Source: Paenibacillus sophorae
GTDB taxonomy: Bacteria; Bacillota; Bacilli; Paenibacillales; Paenibacillaceae
Assembly: GCF_018966525.1 (NCBI RefSeq)
Contig: NZ_CP076607.1
Coordinates: 4,960,001-5,024,000, forward strand
Length of the DNA: 64,000 nucleotides
Direction: 5' to 3'
Part shown: piece by piece, positions 52,181 through 60,413 of the stretch
How the letters are laid out: every line of letters starts with the position of its first letter
Position numbering within the stretch: position 1 is the stretch's first letter
Notes under the pieces: model-generated
What the model saw: the letters and a program-made list of their open reading frames with translations, nothing else
What the model was told of the DNA's origin: nothing
Database searches by the model: none
Position numbers and translations under genes: made by a program

Positions 52181-53518
52181 CTAAATCGAACGCAAAGCTT
52201 CCCCGGCTACGCCGACCAGTTCTCCCCTGCACTCGTTCACACCGGCTTCGGTTATCTTCACCTGACAGAGCTGGCCCTGCAGCTCATCGCCACCTTCAAA
52301 CAGCACCTGCAGGTAGTTGTCGCTGAAGCCGTGCTGAACATCCCGTCCGGGCGCGCCTTTCGCCGATCTCTCCGTAATGACGCCGACCGTGCGTCCGACG
52401 AATCTGCGGGCATACGCCAGCTGCATCTCCTCGGACAAGTCGATCAGCTGCTGTACGCGGTCGTTCTTAATCTCCTCGTCCACCTGATCCTCCATGCGGG
52501 CCGCAGGCGTACCCGTGCGTTTGGAATAGGGGAACACATGCATTTCCGAATAATCGACCGCCTTCATAAAATCATACCCTGCACGGAACATCTCGTCCGT
52601 CTCCCCAGGGAAGCCCACGATAATGTCGGTGGTGATGGCAACGTCAGGCATCGCCTGGCGGATCAACTGCATTTTGGAAAAATACTCTTCGGTCGTATAT
52701 TTCCGGCGCATCCGTTTCAGCACTTCGTTGTGTCCGGCCTGAAGCGGAATGTGAAGGTGGCGGCACATTTTGGACGAACGGTTCAGCACATCCAGCAGCT
52801 TATCGTCGATCTGGCTCGCTTCAATCGAGCTGATGCGCACGCGCTCCAGTCCGTCCACCTTGTCCAGCTCCCAGAGCAGGTCGGCGAGGCGGTAATTGTC
52901 CAGATCGTCTCCGTAGCCGCCGGTATGAATGCCGGTCAGCACGAATTCCTTGTACCCGGCCTCCACCAGCTGATGCGCCTGCTTGACGATTGCTTTCGGA
53001 TCGCGGCTGCGGGACAGTCCCCGCGACCACGGAATGATGCAGAAGGTGCAGAAATTGTTGCAGCCGTCCTGGATCTTGAGAAATGCGCGCGTCCGCTCCG
53101 CAAAGCCCGGCACGTCCAGCTCCTCAAACTCTCGCGTCTTCATGATGTTCCGGACCGCGTTGACGGGCTGGCGCGATTCCCGGATGCTGTTCACATGCCG
53201 TATGATCTGGTCGCGGTCCTGATTGCCAATGACCAGATCGACGCCGGGAATGTCCAGAATCTCGCCCGGAGAGGTCTGCGCGTAGCAGCCGGTAACGGCT
53301 ACAATCGCTTCCGGATTGCGCCGGACGGCGCGGCGGATCATCTGCCGGCTTTTTTTATCTCCCGTATTGGTAACCGTGCAGGTATTAATCAGATAAACAT
53401 CTGCCTGCCCCTCGAAGTCCACTTGCTCGTAGCCTTCCTGTTTGAACAGCTGCCAGATGCCTTCGGTATCGTAAAAGTTGACTTTGCAGCCTAAAGTATA
53501 AAATGCAACGGATGGCAT
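52181..53518 (-). CDS. mtaB: tRNA t6A37 methylthiotransferase MtaB
   Basis: A radical-SAM enzyme that converts t6A37 to ms2t6A in ANN-decoding tRNAs (B. subtilis YqeV). Of 445 residues, the N-terminal UPF0004 domain carries the first cluster cysteines (TLGCKVNFYDT, INTCTVTNTG, TGCYAQT). The radical-SAM cluster is in QDGCNNFCTFCIIPWSRG, and a C-terminal TRAM domain ends the protein. GGGGGA lies ten bases before the ATG. It starts three bases after the rsmE stop, so rsmE-mtaB are one unit, as in B. subtilis yqeU-yqeV. Confidence 0.97.
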   Translation of the reverse strand: MPSVAFYTLGCKVNFYDTEGIWQLFKQEGYEQVDFEGQADVYLINTCTVTNTGDKKSRQMIRRAVRRNPEAIVAVTGCYAQTSPGEILDIPGVDLVIGNQDRDQIIRHVNSIRESRQPVNAVRNIMKTREFEELDVPGFAERTRAFLKIQDGCNNFCTFCIIPWSRGLSRSRDPKAIVKQAHQLVEAGYKEFVLTGIHTGGYGDDLDNYRLADLLWELDKVDGLERVRISSIEASQIDDKLLDVLNRSSKMCRHLHIPLQAGHNEVLKRMRRKYTTEEYFSKMQLIRQAMPDVAITTDIIVGFPGETDEMFRAGYDFMKAVDYSEMHVFPYSKRTGTPAARMEDQVDEEIKNDRVQQLIDLSEEMQLAYARRFVGRTVGVITERSAKGAPGRDVQHGFSDNYLQVLFEGGDELQGQLCQVKITEAGVNECRGELVGVAGEALRSI

Positions 53519-53521
53519 TTT

Positions 53522-54286
53522 TCAAGCTTCCCCCATTTCTCCGGTTTCATATAAAATGCAGGCCGCGGCCACCATGCCTGCCGTCTCGCAGCGCAGAATG
53601 CGCTTGCCCAAGCCGACGGACACCGCGCCTGCCTCCTCGGCCTCCCGGCATTCGTTCTCGCTAAAGCCCCCCTCGGGTCCGACAATGACCAATGCCGAAG
53701 CTTCAGCTGTGGCTCCAAGCTGCGCGGCCCACGGTGCAACCGCAGAACGCAGCTGGAGCCCTTCTTCTTTCTCGTAGCAAAAATAGACCGCATCATAGCG
53801 ATTTACAGTTTTTAGTAGCTGCTTCCAGGTCAGCGGTGCGGCGACTTCCGGAACGATGTTCCGGTGAGCCTGCTCCGCAGCTTCCTTGGCGATTTTGCGC
53901 CAGCGCTCCAGCCGTTTGCTCTCCTTGCGTTCGTCGTACTGCACGATGGTTCGCTCCGACAAAAAGGGCAGGAACGCCGCCGCGCCGATCTCGGTGCATT
54001 TTTGAATGACGATTTCCATCTTGTCGCCCTTGGGCAGACTCTGGGCCACCGTGATCTTGACACGCGGCTCCTGCGTCATCGGCATGTTCTCTATAATGGA
54101 GACGGTGACGATGCCTTCGCCGATCAATGCGATTTCGGCCAGCGCCTCGCGGGACACCCCGTCGCTTACAATCAGCTTGTCCCCGGCCTTGCCGCGCATC
54201 ACTCTGGCGATATGACGGGCATCCTCGCCGCCGATGGATACGCTGCCTTCTCCGAAATTTTCGGGAGATACGAAATATCGCTGCAT
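53522..54286 (-). CDS. rsmE: 16S rRNA (uracil1498-N3)-methyltransferase RsmE
   Basis: A 254-residue SPOUT-class methyltransferase. The N-terminal PUA-like domain begins MQRYFVSPENFGEGS, and the SPOUT knot carries LPKGDKMEIVIQKCTEIGA, IVGPEGGFSENE and LGKRILRCETAG. The ATG at 54286 matches the family start (MQRYF); an ATG four codons earlier is possible but gives an unusual leader. Preceded by the terminator of the site-2 protease gene, followed by mtaB. Confidence 0.95.
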   Translation of the reverse strand: MQRYFVSPENFGEGSVSIGGEDARHIARVMRGKAGDKLIVSDGVSREALAEIALIGEGIVTVSIIENMPMTQEPRVKITVAQSLPKGDKMEIVIQKCTEIGAAAFLPFLSERTIVQYDERKESKRLERWRKIAKEAAEQAHRNIVPEVAAPLTWKQLLKTVNRYDAVYFCYEKEEGLQLRSAVAPWAAQLGATAEASALVIVGPEGGFSENECREAEEAGAVSVGLGKRILRCETAGMVAAACILYETGEMGEA

Positions 54287-54340
54287 GCTTATCAACATCC
54301 TGTTCTGTAATTAGAGCTTATTCATTCTTCTATTTCAGGA

Positions 54341-54384
54341 GAAAACGGCGGCGTCCCTCGCCTACCGGGCCCTGCCGCCGTTTC
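54341..54384 (-). terminator. Terminator after the site-2 protease gene
   Basis: AAACGGCGGC (54343-54352) and GCCGCCGTTT (54374-54383) form a 10-bp stem; on the minus strand TTTTCTCC follows. It separates prmA and the protease gene from rsmE-mtaB. Confidence 0.75.
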
Positions 54385-54444
54385 AATTCAATCACGTTCC
54401 ATCATACAACGTTTGTTACATGATGAACAGTCCTGCAGATTCAT

Positions 54445-55125
54445 TTACGTAAAAAGTTGATAGAAAAAATTAAGAGTATCCGATCGCATTATAATTGCCC
54501 ACATACTTAAAGGCCCGATCGTACGCGCCTGAAGCGCGGGAATAAATACGATCAGCAGAAACAAGAACATCGCCCACTGCTCGAACTGCTGCAGTCTTCC
54601 CCGGATGGGACGCGGCGCGAGATCCTCGATAATCCGGTAGCCATCCAGCGGCGGCAGCGGGATCAAATTAAATAGAAACAGGAAGAAATTCCAGAAAGTG
54701 AATACACTTAAAAACAGCTGTGCAGCTTCCTGCCCCTTACCCGCCGGAATAGCGTCAAAGACGCCTGTTGCAATCAGCACTCCGTAGATCAGGCAGCCGA
54801 TAATCGCCATCAGTAGATTGCTGATCGGTCCGGCTGCGGACACGATGATGCCCATCAGACGCGGACGGCTGAAGTTATCGCGGTTGACCGGCACCGGCCG
54901 CGCCCAGCCAAAGCCCGCGATCAGCAAGAGAATAATCCCGAACACATCAAAATGCACCGCCGGATTCAGCGTCATGCGGCCCAAGAGACGGGCTGTCGGG
55001 TCGCCGAACCGGTTGGCAAAATAAGCGTGGCTGAACTCATGCACCGTAAAGGCAATCAAAATCGATACCAGAAAAAACGGCAGCTGATCCAGCGGCATAC
55101 GAATAATACTTTGCAAAAAATCCAT
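54445..55125 (-). CDS. Site-2 protease family (M50) membrane metalloprotease
   Basis: A 226-residue integral membrane protein. The zinc motif HEFSH lies in the first membrane region (LIAFTVHEFSHAYFANRFGDPTA), and the third ligand is in NLIPLPPLDGYRI. About five helices. It belongs to the minimal rhomboid-like/YwhC group of M50 proteases without PDZ domains, whose substrates are mostly unknown. AAAGAGGTAAAG precedes the ATG at 55125. It begins two bases after the prmA stop, so it is co-translated with prmA. Confidence 0.88.
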   Translation of the reverse strand: MDFLQSIIRMPLDQLPFFLVSILIAFTVHEFSHAYFANRFGDPTARLLGRMTLNPAVHFDVFGIILLLIAGFGWARPVPVNRDNFSRPRLMGIIVSAAGPISNLLMAIIGCLIYGVLIATGVFDAIPAGKGQEAAQLFLSVFTFWNFFLFLFNLIPLPPLDGYRIIEDLAPRPIRGRLQQFEQWAMFLFLLIVFIPALQARTIGPLSMWAIIMRSDTLNFFYQLFT

Positions 55126-55127
55126 CT

Positions 55128-56255
55128 TTACCTCTTTCCGGCTGTAAACGCCACCCAATCTTCTTCCTTTGTTACTTCCTTGATTTCAAATCCGGATGCT
55201 ACCAGAGCCTTTCTTACCAATTCTTCTTTATCTTTATAAATGCCGGATGTGATATAGATTCCGCCTGGCTGAAGGGCCCGGTACACATCATCCGTGAACA
55301 GCACGATAATTTCCGCCAAAATATTGGCCACCACTATCTTGACCGGCAGCTTCACGCCAAGTCCATCCTGCGGCGAACCGGAACCGGCTGTCTGGCCGGT
55401 GTCTTCAGCACGGCTACTTCCGTCCGCGCCGCCGAATATCGGTGCATCCTCCCCTGCCGCGCCGTCCGCCTCCTGCGTCTGCGCCGGTCTGGCAGAGGGC
55501 CACATCGCTCCGGCGGGAGTCTCCGCTGCGCCTTCGCCGCCGAGCAGGGACAAGAGGTCGCTCTCTTTTACCGTTATGGAACCCGAGAGAGCGTTCAGCT
55601 CCACGTTCTCCGCAGCGCTCTGAACGGCAACAGGGTCAAGATCCAATGCAAGAACGGACCGCGCGCCGAGCAGCACCGCGCCAACGGCCAGAATGCCCGA
55701 GCCCGTGCCGACGTCGATCACTTCTTCTCCGCCGGAGATCGCTTTCTCCAGCGCCCTCAGACAGAGGGCGGTCGTGGGATGGGTTCCCGTACCGAAGGCC
55801 ATGCCGGGATCCAGCTCGATGATTTTCTCCTCCGGACTCGCAGGAGTATATTCCTCCCACACCGGCTTGATCGTCAGCCGTTCGCTGACCCGAAGCGGCT
55901 TGAAATATTGCTTCCAGGCATGAGCCCATTCATCCTCGTCGACCGTCTTCCAGCTGATGTCGGCCTTGCCCGGATCGATGCCGAATTCCCGCAGTTCCAT
56001 AACGCGAGGCGCAATCTCCGCGCAGATGCTGTCCATCGGCGATCCTTCCGTGAAGTAGCCCTTGATCACTGCTTCCCCTTCGGGAATATCATTCAGCGGC
56101 TCGTCATAAAGCTCCCCGTAGCGCGTGTCGCGCGTCTTGTTCAGCGTGCCGGATTCCTCAATCGAAACTCCGCCCGCTCCAGCTTCCTGGAGCAGCGCGG
56201 ATATCATCTCCTGCGCTTCTTCGGTTGTATGTATCGTCAATTCATGCCATAGCAT
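55128..56255 (-). CDS. prmA: Ribosomal protein L11 methyltransferase PrmA with an internal insertion
   Basis: PrmA trimethylates ribosomal protein L11. The N-terminal substrate domain starts MLWHELTIHTTEE. The methyltransferase domain has DPGMAFGTGTHPTTALCL, VIDVGTGSGILAVGAVLLGA, LDLDPVAVQSAAENVELN and the catalytic VVANILAEIIV. The 375-residue length exceeds the usual ~310 because about 60 Ala/Gly/Ser/Pro-rich residues (near 238-302) are inserted between ESDLLSLL and PVKIVVANILAE. The ATG at 56255 was chosen by homology; AGGAGG is 13 bases upstream, inside the repeated element at 56268-56340. A longer in-frame ATG at 56291 is rejected. Confidence 0.94.
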   Translation of the reverse strand: MLWHELTIHTTEEAQEMISALLQEAGAGGVSIEESGTLNKTRDTRYGELYDEPLNDIPEGEAVIKGYFTEGSPMDSICAEIAPRVMELREFGIDPGKADISWKTVDEDEWAHAWKQYFKPLRVSERLTIKPVWEEYTPASPEEKIIELDPGMAFGTGTHPTTALCLRALEKAISGGEEVIDVGTGSGILAVGAVLLGARSVLALDLDPVAVQSAAENVELNALSGSITVKESDLLSLLGGEGAAETPAGAMWPSARPAQTQEADGAAGEDAPIFGGADGSSRAEDTGQTAGSGSPQDGLGVKLPVKIVVANILAEIIVLFTDDVYRALQPGGIYITSGIYKDKEELVRKALVASGFEIKEVTKEEDWVAFTAGKR

Positions 56256-56267
56256 TGCGGTCCTGAA

Positions 56268-56340
56268 GCCTCCTAAAAGATTTGATAGCATACGCTTCTT
56301 CGATGTGCTTGTTCCGCATTTCCCAAACGGAAGTCGTAGT
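56268..56340. repeat. Single copy of the 61-63-bp repeat upstream of prmA
   Basis: On the minus strand TATGCTATCAAATCTTTTAGGAGG parallels TATGCTAACAAAACTTTTAGGAGG before cdd. Further upstream GACTTCCGTTTGGGAAATGC parallels the CGCTTCCGAAGCG part. About 33 kb separate the two loci. Confidence 0.65.
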
Positions 56341-56431
56341 TATTATACCTTACCGCCGCGCCATGCGCCAAACCCGAAGGCCCGCTATGGGCTAACCCGC
56401 GACCAAGAAAGCCAGCCTGATAGAGCCAGCG

Positions 56432-57007
56432 CTAGCCTTCCTGCACGCCTTCCTTCCAGCAAATGCAGTCCCGTACATGATCATTCACCATTCCGGATGC
56501 CTGCATGAACGCGTAGCAGATTGTACTGCCGACGAACTTCATGCCTTTCTTTTTCAGCGCTTTGCTCATAGCATCGGACTGCGGCGTCGACGCGGGAACA
56601 TCCTTCAGGCTCTCTCGGTCCCCCGCGACCGGCGCGCCGCTGACAAAGCTCCACAAATAACGGCCAAAGCCGCCCTCATCCCGGGAAATTTCGCCGTATA
56701 CGCGCGCGTTATTAATAATGGCCTTGATTTTGAGACGGTTGCGTATGATTCCCGCATTATTCATCAGCTCTTCGATTTTTGCGTCATCATACCGGATGAT
56801 TTTCTCCGGGTCGAACCCGTCGAAGGCCACGCGATAATTCTCCCTTTTTTTCAAAACTGTGTACCAGCTCAGGCCCGCCTGCATCCCTTCCAGCATCAGC
56901 AGCTCGAACAGCTTGAGGTCGTCGTACACCGGCTTGCCCCATTCTTCGTCATGGTAAGCTATATAAAGCGGATCGCTGTTTACCCACCCGCATCTTGTCA
57001 CATTCAT
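56432..57007 (-). CDS. tag: DNA-3-methyladenine glycosylase I
   Basis: Excises 3-methyladenine from alkylated DNA. The 191-residue Tag protein shows the start MNVTRCGWVNSDPLYIAYHDEEWG, with the zinc cysteine and active-site residues, and FELLMLEGMQAGLSW. The closing zinc motif is HVRDCICW with two further ligands (His, Cys). The ATG at 57007 is used (GGAAGGG nine bases upstream), since an ATG three codons earlier abuts the binding site. It is a single gene with a palindrome at its likely promoter (57052-57072). Confidence 0.95.
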   Translation of the reverse strand: MNVTRCGWVNSDPLYIAYHDEEWGKPVYDDLKLFELLMLEGMQAGLSWYTVLKKRENYRVAFDGFDPEKIIRYDDAKIEELMNNAGIIRNRLKIKAIINNARVYGEISRDEGGFGRYLWSFVSGAPVAGDRESLKDVPASTPQSDAMSKALKKKGMKFVGSTICYAFMQASGMVNDHVRDCICWKEGVQEG

Positions 57008-57051
57008 TTCATTCATCCCTTCCAGCAGAGTCCCGTAAGTTATAAGACTAA

Positions 57052-57072
57052 TGACAAGCTCAGCGCTTGTCA
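57052..57072. promoter_or_regulatory. Perfect inverted repeat upstream of tag
   Basis: TGACAAGC-TCAGC-GCTTGTCA, an 8-bp perfect inverted repeat with a five-base spacer, 45 bases before the tag start. On the minus strand its first arm includes TTGACA, a perfect -35 hexamer, though no good -10 follows at 17 bases (TAGTCT). Operator role inferred. Confidence 0.45.
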
Positions 57073-57183
57073 ATTCCCACCGGTGAAACACCTAATAGAG
57101 CTATGCTTGAGCAATGGTCACAACATAACCGTGGGTACAGCGGGTTCGGCGCGGCTGATGCGGCTGGGACTCCCTCTGGCATT

Positions 57184-57224
57184 AAAAAACGGGCTTGCCA
57201 AGGATACCCTTGACCTGCCCGTTC
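57184..57224 (-). terminator. Terminator after the DUF4179 gene
   Basis: Minus-strand AACGGGC (57217-57223) and GCCCGTT (57188-57194) with an inner AAGGGTATCCTT, followed by TTTTTAAT. It starts seven bases past the stop. Confidence 0.85.
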
Positions 57225-57230
57225 ATTGAT

Positions 57231-58916
57231 TTATTGCGCCGGACTGCCGCTCTGCGTCGGCCCGGGTCGCAGCGTGACCCTTGTTACTTTTTCCGGATCG
57301 TCGATTGTGTAATAAAACATATGGATTTCCGCTTCCGTCCCCTGAAAATTCTTGTAAACGTCGATGGCTTTGTTATTGCCGTCCCCTGTAAAGTTGGCCG
57401 TGAGCGGTTTTCCGAGCAATCTCTCTTTGCCCCGCATAATATAAGTCTGGTTAATGCCGCCGAAACGGGCATCTTCGCTTCCGGTTTCCACGTACAGGTC
57501 GGCCCCCTGCCTGTAATAGGTCCACGTTACCGGATAACCGCCGATCGTTGTTTCCAGCGTCCGCTTTTTATCGGATATTCCCGTCAATTGAAAAGAAGTT
57601 TGCTTGTCTTCATGAACGGTTACTTTGTGCTTGCCCACAAAAATAATCGGTGTATCGGCGGTCACCTTCAGATCGAGCGGCCGCTCAATACGCAGGCTGA
57701 TCCGATAGGGATCCATTGGGGAGTAATATCTCGGGCCTTCCAGCGTTTTCCCGCCAACTTCCAAACTATATTTTTTATAAGGAATTTCCTGATATTTCTC
57801 CCGGGTTCTGATCACGATCCGAATCTGCGTCGGCGTAATGACCATCTTCTCCAGCGTGCTGCCGCTGTCGCCCGCTTCCAGCGGTAAGTTAAGCGCTGTC
57901 TGTATCGTTCCGCTTTGCATTTGTTTTTTGCTGAGCTGCAGATCAAACGTCCACGGGCCGTCCACCGTCCGCTCCACCCGCGTATACTGCAGTTTGAACA
58001 CCGTCTTTCCACCAGGAATGGCCTTCGGGTCAAAATACTGCTGCGAGGTATAATTTCCGCTTCCATCCGGCGTGCCAAAGGTCCCCCCGGGCAGCGGCTT
58101 CACTTCCGTTCCGTCCCGGTAAGCTACAATCTGCGGAAAGGTCCACGACTTGACTTCCGGACGGTCGAACGTGACTGTGGAGGCAAACATCATTTTATCC
58201 GGGCCTTGCGTAAACGGCTGAATCTTTATTTTTTGCATTCCGTCCCGTCCGATGGTGAAGCTTTGCGGCTCCTGGGAAGCGGGATCCAGTTTGATTTCCT
58301 GCTCCTGCTGGCTGTATTTCCGCAGTTCCTCCGCAACCAACTGGACTCGCTCGTTATCCTGAGAAGGCGTCCAATCGGTCTCGAGAATACCATAGTATCT
58401 CTTATTGCTTAAATCCCACCTCAGTAAGTTGGACACTTCCGCCTCGATCGGATTTCCTTCGGCATCCCTCAGTGAGAAACCCTTGAAATTCCAAAACTCC
58501 TCCGGCGGGCGGAACCCGGCATCCAGCGTGTACAAAATGACGGTCCGGTTATCGTCAACTATTGCCGTGCGCAAGGTCATGGTAATGCCCTCCCTGGTGA
58601 CGGACCGCTCCAGCGTTTGACCCATGTTTTGCTCAAGCGCCGCCTGAATGCCGCTTTTCCCATTTAGCAGATAGCCTAAGTCATAATGTATGGCGGCATA
58701 GACGGGAGCGGCGACAAGCAGAGCTCCGAGGGTTGCGGCAACCGCAATTCTCTTCACCTTCCGCTTCCGGACGAACGGAGCGGCGAGGGTCCCTCTCATT
58801 TCCGGTCCGGCAGGGACGGTCTTATCCATCCTTTCCCACATAGCGCCAAAGTCGGGATAAGGCACTTGTTCATCGTCATTTAACCGAAGCATGAGCTCGT
58901 CTTCCAGCCTCTTCAT
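57231..58916 (-). CDS. DUF4179 membrane protein, probable partner of the ECF sigma factor
   Basis: A 561-residue protein. The cytosolic N-terminus (~55 residues, MKRLEDELMLRLNDDEQVPYPDFGAMWERMD) resembles a short sigma-binding region. One membrane helix (RIAVAATLGALLVAAPVYAAI) follows, then a long extracytoplasmic part containing DUF4179 (LEQNMGQTLERSVTREGITMTLRTAIVDDNRTVILYTLD) and beta-rich segments. Genes of this type regularly follow ECF sigma genes, so an anti-sigma or sensor role is inferred. AGGAGGGG precedes the ATG at 58916, 41 bases inside the end of the sigma gene, indicating coupled translation. Confidence 0.82.
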   Translation of the reverse strand: MKRLEDELMLRLNDDEQVPYPDFGAMWERMDKTVPAGPEMRGTLAAPFVRKRKVKRIAVAATLGALLVAAPVYAAIHYDLGYLLNGKSGIQAALEQNMGQTLERSVTREGITMTLRTAIVDDNRTVILYTLDAGFRPPEEFWNFKGFSLRDAEGNPIEAEVSNLLRWDLSNKRYYGILETDWTPSQDNERVQLVAEELRKYSQQEQEIKLDPASQEPQSFTIGRDGMQKIKIQPFTQGPDKMMFASTVTFDRPEVKSWTFPQIVAYRDGTEVKPLPGGTFGTPDGSGNYTSQQYFDPKAIPGGKTVFKLQYTRVERTVDGPWTFDLQLSKKQMQSGTIQTALNLPLEAGDSGSTLEKMVITPTQIRIVIRTREKYQEIPYKKYSLEVGGKTLEGPRYYSPMDPYRISLRIERPLDLKVTADTPIIFVGKHKVTVHEDKQTSFQLTGISDKKRTLETTIGGYPVTWTYYRQGADLYVETGSEDARFGGINQTYIMRGKERLLGKPLTANFTGDGNNKAIDVYKNFQGTEAEIHMFYYTIDDPEKVTRVTLRPGPTQSGSPAQ

Positions 58917-59424
58917 AGTTCCCCTCCTCTTCTGCATGTCCTTCCTTTTCAAGCATCTTCTTCATCAGTCTCAGCCCTTTATGCAGCCTTGATTTAGCCG
59001 TTCCCACCGGAACGGACAGCATCTCTGAAATGTCGGACAGGCTGAAATCATGCATATACCTCAGTGTAATGGCCGCCCTGATCTTGACGGGCAAACGTTC
59101 CAGATAAACGGCCCATTCCCCCGCCGTCTCCCGGTCCTCCACAATCCGATCCACCGGCTTGTTTGCGTCTCCGGCCAGAAGATGCCGATTGTCTTCAACC
59201 TTCAGCTTCAATTTGCGTCTGCGGCTCAGATGATTCAGACAATGATTGACGGCGATTTTCAAAATCCACGCCTTTGGGTTCCCGAGCTCTTCCCGGCGGC
59301 TGCGGAACGCGGCAATAAACACGTCCTGGCATAAATCTTCGGCGTCCGCCGCGTTATGCACCATATAATAGCAGGTTCTGTACACATCCCGGTTGTAAGT
59401 CTCGAACAGCTCACGGTCATCCAA
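58876..59424 (-). CDS. ECF-type RNA polymerase sigma factor
   Basis: A 182-residue sigma-70 family protein with only regions 2 and 4. Region 2: YRTCYYMVHNAADAEDLCQDVFIAAFRSR. Region 4: LPVKIRAAITLRYMHDFSLSDISEMLSVPVGTAKSRLHKGLRLM. The TTG at 59424 was chosen because AAAGGAGGG lies eight bases before it. A TGAACC motif at 59482-59487 (minus strand) resembles an ECF -35, but no CGTA or CGTC box follows at the right spacing, so autoregulation is uncertain. It is followed by its DUF4179 partner with overlapping ends. Confidence 0.92.
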   Translation of the reverse strand: MDDRELFETYNRDVYRTCYYMVHNAADAEDLCQDVFIAAFRSRREELGNPKAWILKIAVNHCLNHLSRRRKLKLKVEDNRHLLAGDANKPVDRIVEDRETAGEWAVYLERLPVKIRAAITLRYMHDFSLSDISEMLSVPVGTAKSRLHKGLRLMKKMLEKEGHAEEEGNYEEAGRRAHASVK

Positions 59425-59506
59425 AACAAGAGCCCTCCTTTCCTGTCGGTTTCGTCTATATAACAATCGGTGAAGCAAAAAGGTTCATTTTTAGGGAGGC
59501 CGGTAT

Positions 59507-59526
59507 AAAAAAAGGAGCCGGCTCCA
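59507..59526 (-). terminator. Terminator after the 59558-60010 gene
   Basis: GGAGC/GCTCC stem (59514-59518 with 59521-59525) within the palindrome GGAGCCGGCTCC, followed on the minus strand by eight T residues. Confidence 0.7.
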
Positions 59527-59557
59527 GGCCGCCCCCCAAACACGATGTTCTCATTTC

Positions 59558-60010
59558 TTATTCAAACCATTTCAACAGGTGGTACGGCAAATAGTTGCCG
59601 ATCCCGACTGTCCCGCCCGGGCTGACCTTAACTCCAACTCCTCCGCCGAACTTAGTGTTGTCCGCTTCCAGCTTACCGGCCTGAATTTTATCCCCGGAAA
59701 AGCGAACTTCAAGTTCACTTCCGTCCTCCAGCGTTAATGCCGCTCTGGCCTCGGCACCGATTTGCAGCTGGTAGACAGGCCGGCCGGTATTGTCTTTAAC
59801 CGCAAATACGCCGGGAACGGAATTAACGATATTCGAATGCGGACTGCCGACGGGTTCATTCTTCAAAATGTCAAACACCGGTGCTTCCTCCAGATCGAGC
59901 AGAACGCTGACTTTGAGACCATCCGGGGCCGATTCAAGAATAAAATAGCGGTTCGCAAACGACAGCGGTATTGAATACTCCTCGAATTGATAGCCTAAAA
60001 TAAGTGTCAT
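59558..60010 (-). CDS. Conserved-looking hypothetical protein, 150 residues
   Basis: Not recognised. The start MTLILGYQFEEYSIPLSFANRYF is followed by a likely beta-rich body without Cys or membrane helix. It includes SVPGVFAVKDNTGRPVYQLQIG and ends with a Gly-rich stretch (FGGGVGVKVSPGGTVGIGNYLPYH). The ATG at 60010 has GGGAGGG about eight bases upstream. Compact size, no signal peptide and its own terminator suggest an independent cytosolic protein. Confidence 0.65.
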   Translation of the reverse strand: MTLILGYQFEEYSIPLSFANRYFILESAPDGLKVSVLLDLEEAPVFDILKNEPVGSPHSNIVNSVPGVFAVKDNTGRPVYQLQIGAEARAALTLEDGSELEVRFSGDKIQAGKLEADNTKFGGGVGVKVSPGGTVGIGNYLPYHLLKWFE

Positions 60011-60126
60011 TTTATGTATCCCTCCCAAACATTCACAATTCGACGCCGGGAGGCGGAACCCTTCTCATAGAGCATCTTGTTTTTCCCAGCGGCTCCATTC
60101 CGGAGCTGCCGGCGCAGGCTGAAATG

Positions 60127-60166
60127 AACCTCCTAATCTGGCGGATTCGCCAAGATTGGGAGGTTC
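60127..60166 (-). terminator. Hairpin after the small gene at 60179
   Basis: AACCTCC (60127-60133) with GGGAGGTT (60158-60165), extended inward by AATCT and GGCG / CGCC pairing around a GATT loop. The tail on either strand is weak in T (CATTTC; CGTTT). Confidence 0.6.
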
Positions 60167-60178
60167 GTTTAAGTCAGC

Positions 60179-60358
60179 CTATTCTTCTTCCTCTATGATC
60201 TCGTGAAGCTGTCTTCGGTCCGCTTCCTGCGCCCGGCCCTGAGCCTTAATGTCGTCCCTGTCCGCTTCCGCCGCAGAAAATTCCACATCCTCATTCTTGG
60301 CTTCGAACAGTTTCTTGAGCTTCTCGTTCTTGGACAGCACTTTTGAATTTCTGACCAT
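60179..60358 (-). CDS. Small charged protein, possibly YfhD family
   Basis: A 59-residue (63 with the earlier ATG at 60370) highly charged protein: VRNSKVLSKNEKLKKLFEAKNEDVEFSAAEADRDDIKAQGRAQEADRRQ, then a Glu-rich tail. The segment DVEFSAAEADRDDIKAQGRAQEADRRQ resembles Bacillales YfhD small spore-associated proteins; this is a remembered resemblance and not a search result. AAAGGGG lies 12 bases before the ATG at 60358. No Cys or membrane segment. Confidence 0.55.
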   Translation of the reverse strand: MVRNSKVLSKNEKLKKLFEAKNEDVEFSAAEADRDDIKAQGRAQEADRRQLHEIIEEEE

Positions 60359-60413
60359 TCCGCAAAACATCCCCTTTCCTATTCAAGTAGAAACCATTTC
60401 CAGGCAGAGACAA

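Noticed and set aside
59456..59487. Autoregulatory ECF promoter of the sigma gene
   Set aside because: TGAACC is present but no CGTA/CGTC box lies 16-17 bases downstream, so it is not listed as a promoter.
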